Part shown: piece after piece, positions 43,768 to 53,610 of the stretch
Layout: each line of letters starts with the position of its first letter
How positions within the stretch are numbered: position 1 is the first letter of the stretch
NCBI GenBank assembly: GCA_000507305.1
Contig: DF239034.1
Span: 353,613-417,612, forward strand
DNA: 64,000 nt
Direction: 5' to 3'
DNA from: Breviolum minutum Mf 1.05b.01
Taxonomy: Eukaryota; Sar; Dinophyceae; Suessiales; Symbiodiniaceae
Position numbers and translations under genes: made by a program
The notes under the pieces: model-generated
Told to the model about the DNA's origin: nothing
The model's input: the letters and a program-made list of their open reading frames with translations, nothing else
Database searches by the model: none

Positions 43768-44300
43768 CTAGCTGCCATGTAACTTGTGTGCAACTGACCA
43801 TGAACTGCGAACCCTTGCAGGCAAGCGCACTCTCTTTTCTTTTTTGAAAATGGGGAATTTGCGGTGATACTCATCCCCACAGCCGCGCTTTCTCCCCCGT
43901 TCTGGGCTCTGGGGTGACCACCACAGCTGGATCACTTGTCCAGCGACTTCCAAATTTCCCACGGGTTCACTCTGATTTGCTCCTTCAAAATTTGGGACCA
44001 CCTCTCTTGACAGAACGTCTGAGGGATTGCTCTGACTCGGGACCCTCTCTATCCACAAAGGGATGTCAAATTCTTCCTCAACTCTGAAGATGACACTGAT
44101 CATGTCATCGCTGTCCTCATTGGCTGACCACGTCTTGAGGAAAGAACCCCTATAACTGACTCACTGTCAGTGAACAAGACCACTCGTCTTGACTTCAGAA
44201 AACTGCGCCATGACTTGACAGCAGCTAAGACCGCCATCATCTCAAGCTCTTGGATGACCGTCTTCTGCCCCTTAGACTTATTTGCCCACAGGGAAACCAC
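43768..44300 (-). pseudogene. RNase H fragment of a DIRS-like element, frameshifted
   Basis: Two adjoining frames overlap by 4 bases at 44100-44103. The first carries VIQELEMMAVLAAVKSW and VVLFTDSESVIGVLSSR; the second carries IPLWIERVPSQSNPSDVLSR. Together they give the central and C-terminal parts of a retroelement RNase H (E, D and the final N/D motif), broken by a frameshift. The N-terminal strand with the first catalytic aspartate is missing here. A similar N-terminal half is found at 52.9 kb. Confidence 0.75.
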
Positions 44301-44334
44301 AGAAGTTTAGTTGTCACCGCTACGCTCCGCCATC

Positions 44335-44392
44335 GTATATTATACACACACATATATATATATACCCAAAGTATATATATATATATAAGTCA
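44335..44392. repeat. TA microsatellite between retroelement pieces
   Basis: Two TA runs separated by CCCAAAG, between the RNase H fragment and the end of the next pol ORF. Confidence 0.9.
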
Positions 44393-44520
44393 TATGCGCA
44401 AAGGATATTATGAATATCACAAGTACGCAACGACGAATTCAAAACAGACACTTCGTGAATCTCACTCGCTCCAACTTTTTGCACTGGGGATGTTGTCCAA
44501 GCTGCCGTGACCTCCCCTAT

Positions 44521-47500
44521 TCAAGATCCAGCCAGGACTACACTGCCCAAGCCATGCCAATCTATGTTGACCTTCTGAACGCCGTGACCTCTCAAGAAAG
44601 AGTCCTCACAGCGACTAGGTGCATCGGCAATGTTGGAGAGTGAAGGCACCCTACCAAACCACGATTTGATTTGGTGGTCTGTCTCATCACGAATGAAAGC
44701 ATTCACCAAGCGATCAGCAATCAAAGTTGCTCCATACGCCTTGATGCAAGCTGAACGAGCTGCCTCATTATCCAAGTACCAACAAACCTGGAAAGAAGCC
44801 AATCTCTTGCCCCAAACACGTGAGGCCACCAGCACTGGCAAAACTTCCAACTCATAAATAGGATTCTTTGAATCCTGCATAAAAAGATCCATGATGTCTG
44901 CTGGAACAATCCCGCCAAAGAAACTAACAATGTTTCCATCAGGATTTACCAACACTCCACCAATGCTTCCCACTTTGGAGCCGTCTGGGCCCTCACAAGC
45001 CCCATCAGTAAAAACCAACCAGCACCTAAGACAAGAAGGAGTGATGTTCAAGGGAGGTGCTACCACCACACGTTCATGAAGAAATCGGATGGCATTCAAC
45101 TCCTGCTGGTTAAGCTTAACCAACTTTTCCCTTCGAAGCGATACATCACCTATGACTTTCACTGCACTGTTCGCCACGCGACCAAAAGCAAAAGACTCAA
45201 ACCAGTGCATGCGGCCCCTGAGAGACATGGCCTGTTTAGGCGACACCGACCCAGCATCCAAAATATCACCCAACACCGTCCTAAGTTCTTCACACCTGTC
45301 ATGAGTGTGGCCAATCAAAACGGCACCTTGTGAAAAACGATCTAGCCGAATCTCAACGCCCAAACTCTTGAAGCAATCTGAAAAATCACCAGCCTTATCA
45401 CCCTCCCGGGCAAAATCAATACCAAGGAGATCGAAAAGATTGCAAATAGTCTGAGATGTGTTACAAACAAGCTCGTCACGACTGAAAACCGTATAGTCGT
45501 CAAAATAGGCCGTCCACGGCAATTTGAAAATAGCCATTCCCAAATACCAAACCGCCATGCTTATGCGAAGGAATCCCCCAACAGAGCCTGTGGCTCCGAA
45601 TGGGAGACTATTCACCCCAAACAATGATACAGTATGGTCCAAAGGATTTCTGACTGCTAATCGAATGAGATCCCTGTCTTGGCTATCCACACCGTATTGT
45701 TTGTAAGCAGCCTTCATGTCGAAAGTACGGCCTTTCAAGGAAACTGTCTCACCCCTGGACGCCTGTAAATCAAGCATGAAAGCAAGGTACGCAGCACACT
45801 CGTCAATTGCGTGAATACGATACTTTTCAGTCGTCCCCAGCGTGCTATTGATGCCACCAATAGAGCAATCGTCAATGACTCTCAGTTTCCCAGCCTTTTG
45901 CACCAAGCCAAAACGTTTGGCTAGAAGAACCCGCTGCCAGTCCGGATTCTCATCCTTCCAAATGAAGCCAAGTTCTACCTCTTCCATAGTTTTGTTCCAA
46001 GTATGCAACACCGTGGGGTCATCATCATCCTCACGTTCGAGCTGGTTCACAATGGTCTTGTTTAAGCCCTGCGACATCTTATGCAACGTGGCAACATCAA
46101 ACTGTGGGCGCTTAACACACGAAGGGAAAACTTTGGTCTTGGCCTGCCAACCAGTCAGCTTGAATCCAGATGAAATGTCTCTTATCAAATCCTTGTCGGG
46201 ATATCCAACAGATTCCAACATCTCTCCAAAGACCAAGAGCCTCTTCTTATGCAGAAGACGCCTCAAGTGTCCTGGCATAGCATCCTTGAAAAGTTTCTCC
46301 TCGGCCGCCAACTCAGATGCTCTAATAGTCCACTTCTTCAACTCATTGCACCTAAGAAGTGCTAAAGCAGAAGGGTCCATAAAAAGCGCCTCTTCCAGCA
46401 CCCCTTTAACATTGTCAGGAAGATGAATGGCCATGCCTCTGGGATGACCACATTCCACTGCACGTTGAAGGAAGTCCATTGGTTCTCTTGGGATACCAAA
46501 CTGTGAAACCAAAAACTGATCACCATTGCCCACCTGTTGCAACGATTCATGAATAATTGTTCCATCATCAACCCGTTCCTCGCCCCACTTAGCAATTCGT
46601 TGATGAACCAAATGTGCACCAGAAGGCAAGCGATTTTCAGGAAAAATGATTTGCAGTGAGTGCATTGCGACCACATAGCTGCCATATTCGGAAACCAACG
46701 GTTTTAGTTTCTTGCCTCTGGGCAGAGCAGAAAGTACCAGCCGATGCATAGACGGTTGTTCGATTTGTTGCTGTTGCTCCATGTCTTGTGGATCAACTGC
46801 ACCTTCTACCAACAGCTGTTGTCTGCACAGTTCCGCTAAACGAGCACAAAGCAGATGTGGGTACGCCGCCTCCTCGGCAGTGGGGTAAATCAGCTTGCCA
46901 TCGACGATTGCGGGCTTCCACTGCTTATGAAAATGCTTTGTAGCTCCAGGACATTGGGCAACAAGAGCCTGGAACCAAGGTTGTGAGCACCAAAATTTAG
47001 AACTCTTTTTCCTTTGTCCTCCATGGCAGCAATTGTCGAAGATGCAGTCGTAGCCCCCAATATTTGAAACCAGCGTTTTAATGCACGGAACACACCAAAA
47101 CAGTGAGTTGGTTGGATTTTCTATGGTGCAGCACACACCCCATTGCACGAGCATTGTGACCAGTTGTGCGCAAACTTCGTATACCAAATTGGCTGTTTCG
47201 GTACGAAGTTTATCTATACCTGTTAGTCCTGGAAGCCCCAACGGGTGTAGTTCACTCCTCAATGGTTTCGGCAAGCTGAAGCCTTTTCTCTCAAGACTAG
47301 GTTGTTCTCGTTCTCGAGCTTTTGAAGCAGTTCCGCAAGCAGGTGCGAAGTGCACCCATCCCAGATTGTCCCTTTCAGCTTCTAAGAATGCAACCAATGA
47401 TCGACGGTCAGATTGGTTCGTCACGTCACACTGAAAGATGTGGCTCCCCTCGGATCTATCTTGAGTTTTGTCAACTGCGACCGCTCTCATGCCAAGGCCC

Positions 47501-47892
47501 CTGCATGCTTTGGTGAGTCTGGCTGATCCAGCAAAAATCTCCACTACCAGAAGGTCGTTGATAGAGCGTCCTGCGAACTTCGATTTGTTCACCTGATCTG
47601 GAAGGTTGCTGGAATAATCATCCTGTTGTGAAACATTAGGGACAACATGTTCACGCAATTGTTTCAAGCGTTTCCTTGCCGCCCCCAAATCAAAACTCGA
47701 TTGAGGCACATCTGTTTGTTCAACCGGGTTTGTCTGTACAATGTTGTCAACTTTGTCTTGAACAATGTTGCTTTGTCTTGCATTGTCTGTAGATGAAGCT
47801 GAAGCATTTCCCATTGCAGTAACCGCAACCTTGTCAGCTCCATCAACTGTTGAATTGAAATCATGTGAAACCTTGTGACCCACACTTTCATT
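44521..47892 (-). CDS. DIRS-like pol: methyltransferase-like, reverse transcriptase, RNase H
   Basis: A 1120-codon frame begins right after the gag stop and in the same frame; no ATG starts it (the first usable codon is GTG at 47883), so it may be made by TGA readthrough. Residues 110-300 resemble a DNA cytosine methyltransferase-like fold: VVEIFAGSARLTKACRGLG (motif I), HFAPACGTASKAR (PxC motif, with alanine in place of proline) and CTIENPTNSLFW (ENP motif). Residues 665-860 are reverse transcriptase with RTFDMKAAYKQYGV, NSLPFGATGSV and TAYFDDYTVF. RNase H lies at about 955-1090 (VFTDGACEG, ELEVLPVL, WYLDNEAARSACIKA, NIADAPSR). The RT and RNase H style, with YFDD and no integrase, is that of DIRS/tyrosine-recombinase retrotransposons. 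The frame is intact. Confidence 0.88.
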   Translation of the reverse strand, partial: NESVGHKVSHDFNSTVDGADKVAVTAMGNASASSTDNARQSNIVQDKVDNIVQTNPVEQTDVPQSSFDLGAARKRLKQLREHVVPNVSQQDDYSSNLPDQVNKSKFAGRSINDLLVVEIFAGSARLTKACRGLGMRAVAVDKTQDRSEGSHIFQCDVTNQSDRRSLVAFLEAERDNLGWVHFAPACGTASKAREREQPSLERKGFSLPKPLRSELHPLGLPGLTGIDKLRTETANLVYEVCAQLVTMLVQWGVCCTIENPTNSLFWCVPCIKTLVSNIGGYDCIFDNCCHGGQRKKSSKFWCSQPWFQALVAQCPGATKHFHKQWKPAIVDGKLIYPTAEEAAYPHLLCARLAELCRQQLLVEGAVDPQDMEQQQQIEQPSMHRLVLSALPRGKKLKPLVSEYGSYVVAMHSLQIIFPENRLPSGAHLVHQRIAKWGEERVDDGTIIHESLQQVGNGDQFLVSQFGIPREPMDFLQRAVECGHPRGMAIHLPDNVKGVLEEALFMDPSALALLRCNELKKWTIRASELAAEEKLFKDAMPGHLRRLLHKKRLLVFGEMLESVGYPDKDLIRDISSGFKLTGWQAKTKVFPSCVKRPQFDVATLHKMSQGLNKTIVNQLEREDDDDPTVLHTWNKTMEEVELGFIWKDENPDWQRVLLAKRFGLVQKAGKLRVIDDCSIGGINSTLGTTEKYRIHAIDECAAYLAFMLDLQASRGETVSLKGRTFDMKAAYKQYGVDSQDRDLIRLAVRNPLDHTVSLFGVNSLPFGATGSVGGFLRISMAVWYLGMAIFKLPWTAYFDDYTVFSRDELVCNTSQTICNLFDLLGIDFAREGDKAGDFSDCFKSLGVEIRLDRFSQGAVLIGHTHDRCEELRTVLGDILDAGSVSPKQAMSLRGRMHWFESFAFGRVANSAVKVIGDVSLRREKLVKLNQQELNAIRFLHERVVVAPPLNITPSCLRCWLVFTDGACEGPDGSKVGSIGGVLVNPDGNIVSFFGGIVPADIMDLFMQDSKNPIYELEVLPVLVASRVWGKRLASFQVCWYLDNEAARSACIKAYGATLIADRLVNAFIRDETDHQIKSWFGRVPSLSNIADAPSRCEDSFLRGHGVQKVNIDWHGLGSVVLAGS

Positions 47893-49089
47893 TCAGGCTT
47901 TCGATCTGCATGCCACCAAGCTGTGATTGGCCTTGTGGCATTTAATGCATATATGGGCTCCCTTGCGACATCTACCTTGCGAAACTTGCTCTTGACAACC
48001 CTTCGGCAGATTGAAGGCCCAGCAAATGGTGCGGCCCTTGTCATCACGCTGCTGATAATCCTTAAGTTCATCCGGGCAAAGAGATTTAGCCTTGTTGGAC
48101 GACTTGGGTTTCTTCACCTTCTTCACTGGTGAAGCAGCAGCATCGTCTGTGGTGACCTTGTTCACATTCGAGGGAGCCGATCGAGAGGGAAGAGGTAGCA
48201 AATGCATAGTAACTCGAGGGTCAGTCATCAGATTCTCCATTGCCACGTTCATTGGCGAAGGAGCGTCACTAAGTCGAACGTCTCGTTGCTGAAGGTCGTC
48301 TGCCATTATCATGAAAAGTTCCTTGTCCGCCTTCACCAATTGATCCATTCTGACCTTTGCGTAACCCTCAGGCGCAGCCTTAGAAGTAAGCCCCATGAGA
48401 TATTGCACCCATCGCTGATGCACTGCCCACTCGACAAGCCTGCACTGATCCAGTGCTATCCCACGCCTCTGCAACGACCATTGTAGTTGCAGCTCAGTAG
48501 AGGTGTCTGCCTTGAGGGCCACTTCAGCTGCAGTCACTTTAAGAGTTTGCTGTTCAAGAGATATCACCTGCGATTTCTCCTTAGTCAGGAGCTGCAACTC
48601 TGCTTCACGCTTCGAGCACTTTGAGGGTGCTACCCAAACCACAGAATTGGTCTCTAACATAGATGCAACGATGTCTATCAAGGCATGGCTTGGTTGCAAC
48701 TCTCCTGTGATGGACAGCCCCGTCAACCTACCCTGTTGTTGAATCAACCTGGCTTGTTTCTCAGCCTGTGGGAGCTTCTTGACGCCATCTGTCCCTGCGT
48801 CTCCAAGCACCTGTTGTTTGGTGTGAGCCACAATCATTGTACAAGCCTCAAAGTGCAAACGTCTAACACGGGATATCTCAGAGATGGTCATGTCAACTCC
48901 GCTATTGATCTGAGTACAGAAAGCCTCAAACTCCACAGATGTAGCGGGTGTCTGAGGTGTTCCTATTGCGAAACCAAGATCTGAAAAGCTTCGCAGATTT
49001 TGCCGGCTCATCAAATTTCGGAGCCATCCTGATCCATCTATCTTGTTGCAGTGTACAACAAACGCCGCATTAGAATCCACTAAGGCCAT
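47893..49089 (-). CDS. DIRS-like gag with C-terminal Cys/His zinc finger
   Basis: The frame is open from 49245, but an ATG at 49089 (MALVDSNAAFVVHCNK) is the most natural start because the earlier part is short and Cys/Phe-rich. About 398 residues, helical in the middle (long Q/E/K-rich segment), a basic linker (KKVKKPKSSNKAKS) and a final finger with ICWAFNLPKGC, GRCRKGAHIC and IKCHKANHSLVAC. This finger type follows dinoflagellate retroelement gags that I know by pattern. It ends at TGA 47895-47893 and pol continues in the same frame. Confidence 0.82.
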   Translation of the reverse strand: MALVDSNAAFVVHCNKIDGSGWLRNLMSRQNLRSFSDLGFAIGTPQTPATSVEFEAFCTQINSGVDMTISEISRVRRLHFEACTMIVAHTKQQVLGDAGTDGVKKLPQAEKQARLIQQQGRLTGLSITGELQPSHALIDIVASMLETNSVVWVAPSKCSKREAELQLLTKEKSQVISLEQQTLKVTAAEVALKADTSTELQLQWSLQRRGIALDQCRLVEWAVHQRWVQYLMGLTSKAAPEGYAKVRMDQLVKADKELFMIMADDLQQRDVRLSDAPSPMNVAMENLMTDPRVTMHLLPLPSRSAPSNVNKVTTDDAAASPVKKVKKPKSSNKAKSLCPDELKDYQQRDDKGRTICWAFNLPKGCQEQVSQGRCRKGAHICIKCHKANHSLVACRSKA

Positions 49090-49162
49090 GTTGAACGCCG
49101 AGATTAAGAGATGAATGCAAACGTGACATGAAAACATGACATGAAAATCATTTCCATGAATC

Positions 49163-50278
49163 CAAAAAGACGTTAAGCAAATGACTCTTTTTCTGCAAGA
49201 CATGAAAGCCAAATGCTTTATGAAACTTGCAACTCGATGTTCCATGCCTGAGCTCTAAGCAAAGTTCACGACACAGCAACATTCAAACCTTCATGACTGA
49301 AAACCTGAAGTTTCAGAAATGACGGTTGCATGAAAAGAAAATTGAAATGACAACTGACATCCGGCAGCAACTGTGTCCTACCTTCGCAGGTTCCACACTG
49401 TCACTCCAAGTGCCCTTGTTGTTTTCTGACGTCACTCATGCGAGTCCGTGGTCACTGCTGTTGTTCAGCATGCTTTGAAAAACATTGTCGACACTTAATG
49501 AAATCAAAGCGGAGATCAATCGAATCACGTTTATACTTATCTGTGATCTTCCTACCACAGGACAGAAACCTAGAGTGATCAACGAGAGCAAGGTGAACCG
49601 TCCTCAGCTTGATGTGCCTCCAAACAACGGTTCCTTCAGGAATCAGTGTTACCCTGTATGGCACACGAGGCATGACAACATGACTGCTGTTCTCTTCATC
49701 ACTACTGCTACTACTACTGCTGGTGGTCACATGATCTGAATCAGAAACCAGTTCAGCTTCACTCTGAAAAGTTTTTGATGAACCCTCGACTTTGCCATCT
49801 TCACTCAAAAGGTCAACTGTTTCAAGCTTCACTGAGGGCTGAACGTCAGGGGTCTGCATAGCATCAATAAACCGGCCACTCCTCGTTTCATCTGGCTTGA
49901 ACGTGCCATCTCGAAGCTGTTGCAAGCACCCCTCAAGCACACGAAGAGGCCTTGAGGCCCCATCACGACTATAACGAAGAGCCATTGAAATCTGATCAAC
50001 ATGATAGCCTAATGCAAGCCTATCTGAAAACCCACAGCCCATCTTCGCCAAATACGACAAGCAGGAAGCTTTGAAAGAATGACTCGTATACGGTAAAGGT
50101 GCAGGTATCTCTGAATCAGAACAATGTGACTCCAGAATCAGCTTAAGCCACTTCGCAGCTTCAGCAGTTGTCAAAGGCCTGACACTTGGGGAAAGGTCCT
50201 CCGTAGGTGCAGGCATAAGCGGGTACTTATTCAAGTTGCCAATGTCCAGAGTGTCCCTTGCATCCTTCCACAGTGTTG
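49163..50278. repeat. Left copy of a ~1.1-kb direct duplication ending at the N
   Basis: Aligns along its whole length with 50280-51434 with few changes. The right copy has about 40 extra bases near 50444-50488 (a TTTTTCGGGGGGCCACCG stretch). The copy stops exactly at the single N at 50279. Confidence 0.9.
49452..50278 (-). pseudogene. Tyrosine recombinase, C-terminal part (duplicate copy)
   Basis: Starts at the N and matches the C-terminal part of the recombinase at 50610-52880 almost residue for residue. It retains TSHSFKASCLSYLAKMG and the RYSRD tyrosine, but the arginine-I region and N-terminus are missing because the contig ends. Given the position of the N it is probably the same gene from another haplotype or copy rather than a second gene. 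Confidence 0.8.
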
Positions 50279-50279
50279 N

Positions 50280-51434
50280 CAAAAAGACGTTTAGCAAACG
50301 ACTCTTTCCTGCAAGACATGAAAGCCAAATGCTTTATGAAACTTGCAACTCGATGTTCCATGCCTGAGCTCTGAGAAAAGTTCACGACACAGCAACATTC
50401 AATCCTTCAAGACAGACAACCTGAAGTTTCAGAAATGACGGTTGTTTTTCGGGGGGCCACCGTTCCCAAAACGGAGCCCTCGTGCAAAAAAAAGAAAAAT
50501 TGAAATGACAACTGACATCCGGCAGCAACTGTGTCCTACCTTCGCAGGTTCCACACTGTCACTCCAAGTGCCCTTGTTGTTTTCTGACGTCACTCATGCG
50601 AGTCCGTGGTCACTGCTGTTTTTCAGCATGCTTTGAAAAACATTGTCGACACTTAATGAAATCAAAGCGGAGATCAATCGAATCACGTTTATACTTATCT
50701 GTGATCTTCCTACCACAAGACAGAAACCTAGAGTGATCAACGAGAGCAAGGTGAACCGTCCTCAGCTTGATGTGCCTCCAAACAACGGTTCCTTCAGGAA
50801 TCAGTGTTACCCTGTATGGCACACGAGGCATGACAACATGACTGCTGTTCCCTTCATCACTACTGCTACTACTACTGCTGGTGGTCACATGATCTGAATC
50901 AGAAACCAATTCAGCTTCACTCTGAAAAGTTTTTGATGAACCCTCAACTTTGCCATCTTCACTCGAAAGGTCAACTGTTTCAAGCTTCACTGAGGGCTGA
51001 ACGTCAGGGGTCTGCATAGCATCAATAAACCGGCCACTCCTCGTTTCATCTGGCTTGAACGTGCCATCTCGAAGCTGTTGCAAGCACCCCTCAAGCACAC
51101 GAAGAGGCCTTGATGCCCCATCACGACTATAACGAAGAGCCATTGAAATCTGATCAACATGATAGCCTAATGCAAGCCTATCTGAAAACCCACAGCCCAT
51201 CTTCGCCAAATACGACAAGCAGGAAGCTTTGAAAGAATGACTTGTATACGGTAAAGGTGCAGGTATCTCTGAATCAGAACAATGTGACTCCAGAATCAGC
51301 TTAAGCCACTTCGCAGCTTCAGCAGTTGTCAAAGGCCTGACACTTGGGGAAAGGTCCTCCCTAGGTGCAGGCATAAGCGGGTACTTATTCAAGTTGCCAA
51401 TGTCCAGAGTGTCCCTTGCATCCTTCCACAATGT
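50280..51434. repeat. Right copy of the ~1.1-kb direct duplication, starting at the N
   Basis: Begins one base after the N with CAAAAAGACGTTTAGCAAACG, matching CCAAAAAGACGTTAAGCAAATG at 49162 onward. Confidence 0.9.
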
Positions 51435-52739
51435 TGCCCAGTTCAATTCACTTGCACCAATTGCTGGCGCTGTAAGCGGCAAAAACATGTGTCTCATGCT
51501 AAGCGCACGGCAAGTCTTGTGAATAGCAGTGGCACACTCCACATAACGAATGACATTGTTGTCATCAGTGTCCCATGTTACATATTGACTGTGCTGTGCA
51601 TCACCCCACCTCGCTCTGCCATAAGTGCAGAACAGAACCATTCCACAGAAGCAAGCTTCCCATGGATCCTCGGTGTTCTCAAGGGTCTTGTGAATCGCCT
51701 GCAAATGGACAAGAAGCAATGGTGGCGCCTGTTTGACAATAAGAGGCTGTTTGGTTGATGCAACACCCATGCAACGCCTGCTCTTGGTACAATCGTCTAA
51801 CGATGCCATATTGAAAACATGTCTGACAAAAGTCACAGCTTCCAACAACGACTTCATTCTTGAAGGCTTCGCACCCAATTCCCTCTGAGCGCACAGGTGC
51901 CGGTAAAGCTCATCTTCAGTACAAGGAAATGATGCATCATGACTCATCAAATCGTTGACCAACCTCGAAATACTATTGCACCGCTTTAAAAGTGTTGATG
52001 GTGCCTTGTTGTGAAGAACATCCACAATGATTTGACACTGCGACCTGAAATCTTCCTTGCTTCGAATGATGTTGATGATAGGGTCCTCACCTTCCCAAGT
52101 AATGATGCAACTATGCCATCGACGAATAGCTGTTTCCCAAGTTGCATCCCTCTGCTCTTGCCATGACTGTTCAGAAGTGTTTGTCACAACATCCAAAAAT
52201 GAAATGGCCCTGGAACGTTTAAGAGAGAATCTTGGTGAAGACATTGAACTCACTGAGGCTTGAACAAGTTCAGGAGGTTCCGGAACAATGGCAGGACGTG
52301 TCAGCGCTTCACTTAAAGAGTCGGCGTCTTCTGTCCCAAACAATCGTCCCCAAAAACCAGTTTCCCAAAAATGTTGCAAAGGCTTATTTGAGAGCTGAAC
52401 CCAAGATCTATCCAACTCACGTTCACAATTGTAATCAAATGCAGACTGAGAGGAAGCATCATCTACAACTTCGAAGTTCTCAAAAGAATGTTCCGTTACT
52501 TCAGACACAAGATCCCAAGGTGGATTTCCAGAAACAGAGTCCATGAATCTACCTTCACTACCAAGATCGGGACCACTCGCAGCATCTAAATCTTCGATTC
52601 CCAGCTCTGCAGCCGGACCATCCATCACCCCCCCTGCTGACTTTCCAGCATCCGAAACGCAAAAGGGGTTTTTCCCGCCCTCCCACCACACTTGAAATGT
52701 AAAATGCACATTTAAAGAATCAACATCACAAGTTGACAT
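50610..52739 (-). CDS. Tyrosine recombinase of a DIRS-like element
   Basis: The frame is open from 52880 (756 codons), but the first part reads as non-coding; ATG at 52739 (MSTCDVDSLNVHF) or 52625 (MDGPAAELGIEDLD) are better starts. The N-terminal acidic part is followed by a core-binding domain (about 285-400 counted from 52880) and a catalytic domain with YGRARWGDAQ (Arg I about 424), TSHSFKAS (H548, with K551 at the usual Arg II place), GYHVD (H574) and RYSRD (Tyr nucleophile about 584). A C-terminal tail has SCGRK...IKCRQC, possibly a zinc site. Such enzymes insert DIRS elements through circular intermediates. The open frame overlaps the RT/RNase H frame upstream by 58 bases. Confidence 0.85.
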   Translation of the reverse strand: MSTCDVDSLNVHFTFQVWWEGGKNPFCVSDAGKSAGGVMDGPAAELGIEDLDAASGPDLGSEGRFMDSVSGNPPWDLVSEVTEHSFENFEVVDDASSQSAFDYNCERELDRSWVQLSNKPLQHFWETGFWGRLFGTEDADSLSEALTRPAIVPEPPELVQASVSSMSSPRFSLKRSRAISFLDVVTNTSEQSWQEQRDATWETAIRRWHSCIITWEGEDPIINIIRSKEDFRSQCQIIVDVLHNKAPSTLLKRCNSISRLVNDLMSHDASFPCTEDELYRHLCAQRELGAKPSRMKSLLEAVTFVRHVFNMASLDDCTKSRRCMGVASTKQPLIVKQAPPLLLVHLQAIHKTLENTEDPWEACFCGMVLFCTYGRARWGDAQHSQYVTWDTDDNNVIRYVECATAIHKTCRALSMRHMFLPLTAPAIGASELNWATLWKDARDTLDIGNLNKYPLMPAPREDLSPSVRPLTTAEAAKWLKLILESHCSDSEIPAPLPYTSHSFKASCLSYLAKMGCGFSDRLALGYHVDQISMALRYSRDGASRPLRVLEGCLQQLRDGTFKPDETRSGRFIDAMQTPDVQPSVKLETVDLSSEDGKVEGSSKTFQSEAELVSDSDHVTTSSSSSSSDEGNSSHVVMPRVPYRVTLIPEGTVVWRHIKLRTVHLALVDHSRFLSCGRKITDKYKRDSIDLRFDFIKCRQCFSKHAEKQQ

Positions 52740-52822
52740 GACATGTGCAAATACAACCGAACAAGTGACAAGGTGACATCCCAAGAACACCAAACAATGA
52801 CAGAGACAAACGGTGTTTAAAA

Positions 52823-53610
52823 TTAAACGACAACTTCTGTTAAGTTTTCTCCAAAGAAAACTTTTTCCCTTTTGTTGCAAATAAGGTTACTATCTTTTTC
52901 AAAGAGTATTAACATAATATCGTCCAACGTGTCATCGTCCACAGCTTCACTGAAGAAGAACAAAGTCTTCCCTAACATGTCTACCACCATGCCTCCAAGG
53001 CCACTGTACTTTCGCCGATCAAAAGATGCGTCCACATAGATGTGAACCACTTCGGCTTGCAGGGATTCAATCCTTGTCGGGACATTTTTGAGCAGAAGAT
53101 CTTTGATCTCGCTCAGGCACTGGTGGGTCCTACTAGACAGTGTCTGTCTACCTGCTGTGACATGGTTTGAGAGGGCCTTCAACAGCCTTCTATAACGTCT
53201 TCCAAACATCTGCGAACTTGCGAACTGCAGACGTCCCCTCAATTTCTCCCCGTCTCTCCGAGGAAGCAGGTTTGACTTCATCGCCTCGTCGATCTCTGCG
53301 ACTAGCTCTTCAACTCTCTCGGCAGTATTTGTTACAAAACAAAAACCAGCTCCTGACTGACCTAGATCAAGTTGGACTCCCAGGACTTTACAAATGGTGT
53401 TGAAGTCTAACAGCTTGTGCTCAGAAACTTTCCATGCCAGGAGGGAGAAGAGTGTGCTGACACAGAAATCAACATGCTTGGACTCACTGCTTCTAGACAG
53501 GCAGAGAAAATCGTCGAAATAGACCGACCACATAATGTGGAGGAGAGAGGAGCCTATCTTCCATAAAGCAAGGGATACTCTCAGGAAGGCCGTCACTGAA
53601 GCGACGGAAT
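52823..53610 (-). pseudogene. RT/RNase H fragment of a second DIRS-like subfamily, 5'-truncated
   Basis: From about 53610 down the frame carries SVTAFLRVSLALWKIGSSLL and WSVYFDDFLCLSRS, the RT core from motif B onward, then the thumb (LRGRLQFASSQMFGRRYRRL) and the start of RNase H (VHIYVDASFDRRKYSGLGGM). RNase H stops around DSNLI, just before the ELE motif, and the frame runs on with unrelated residues. The fingers and motif A of RT are absent. It is thus truncated at both ends. Confidence 0.8.
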
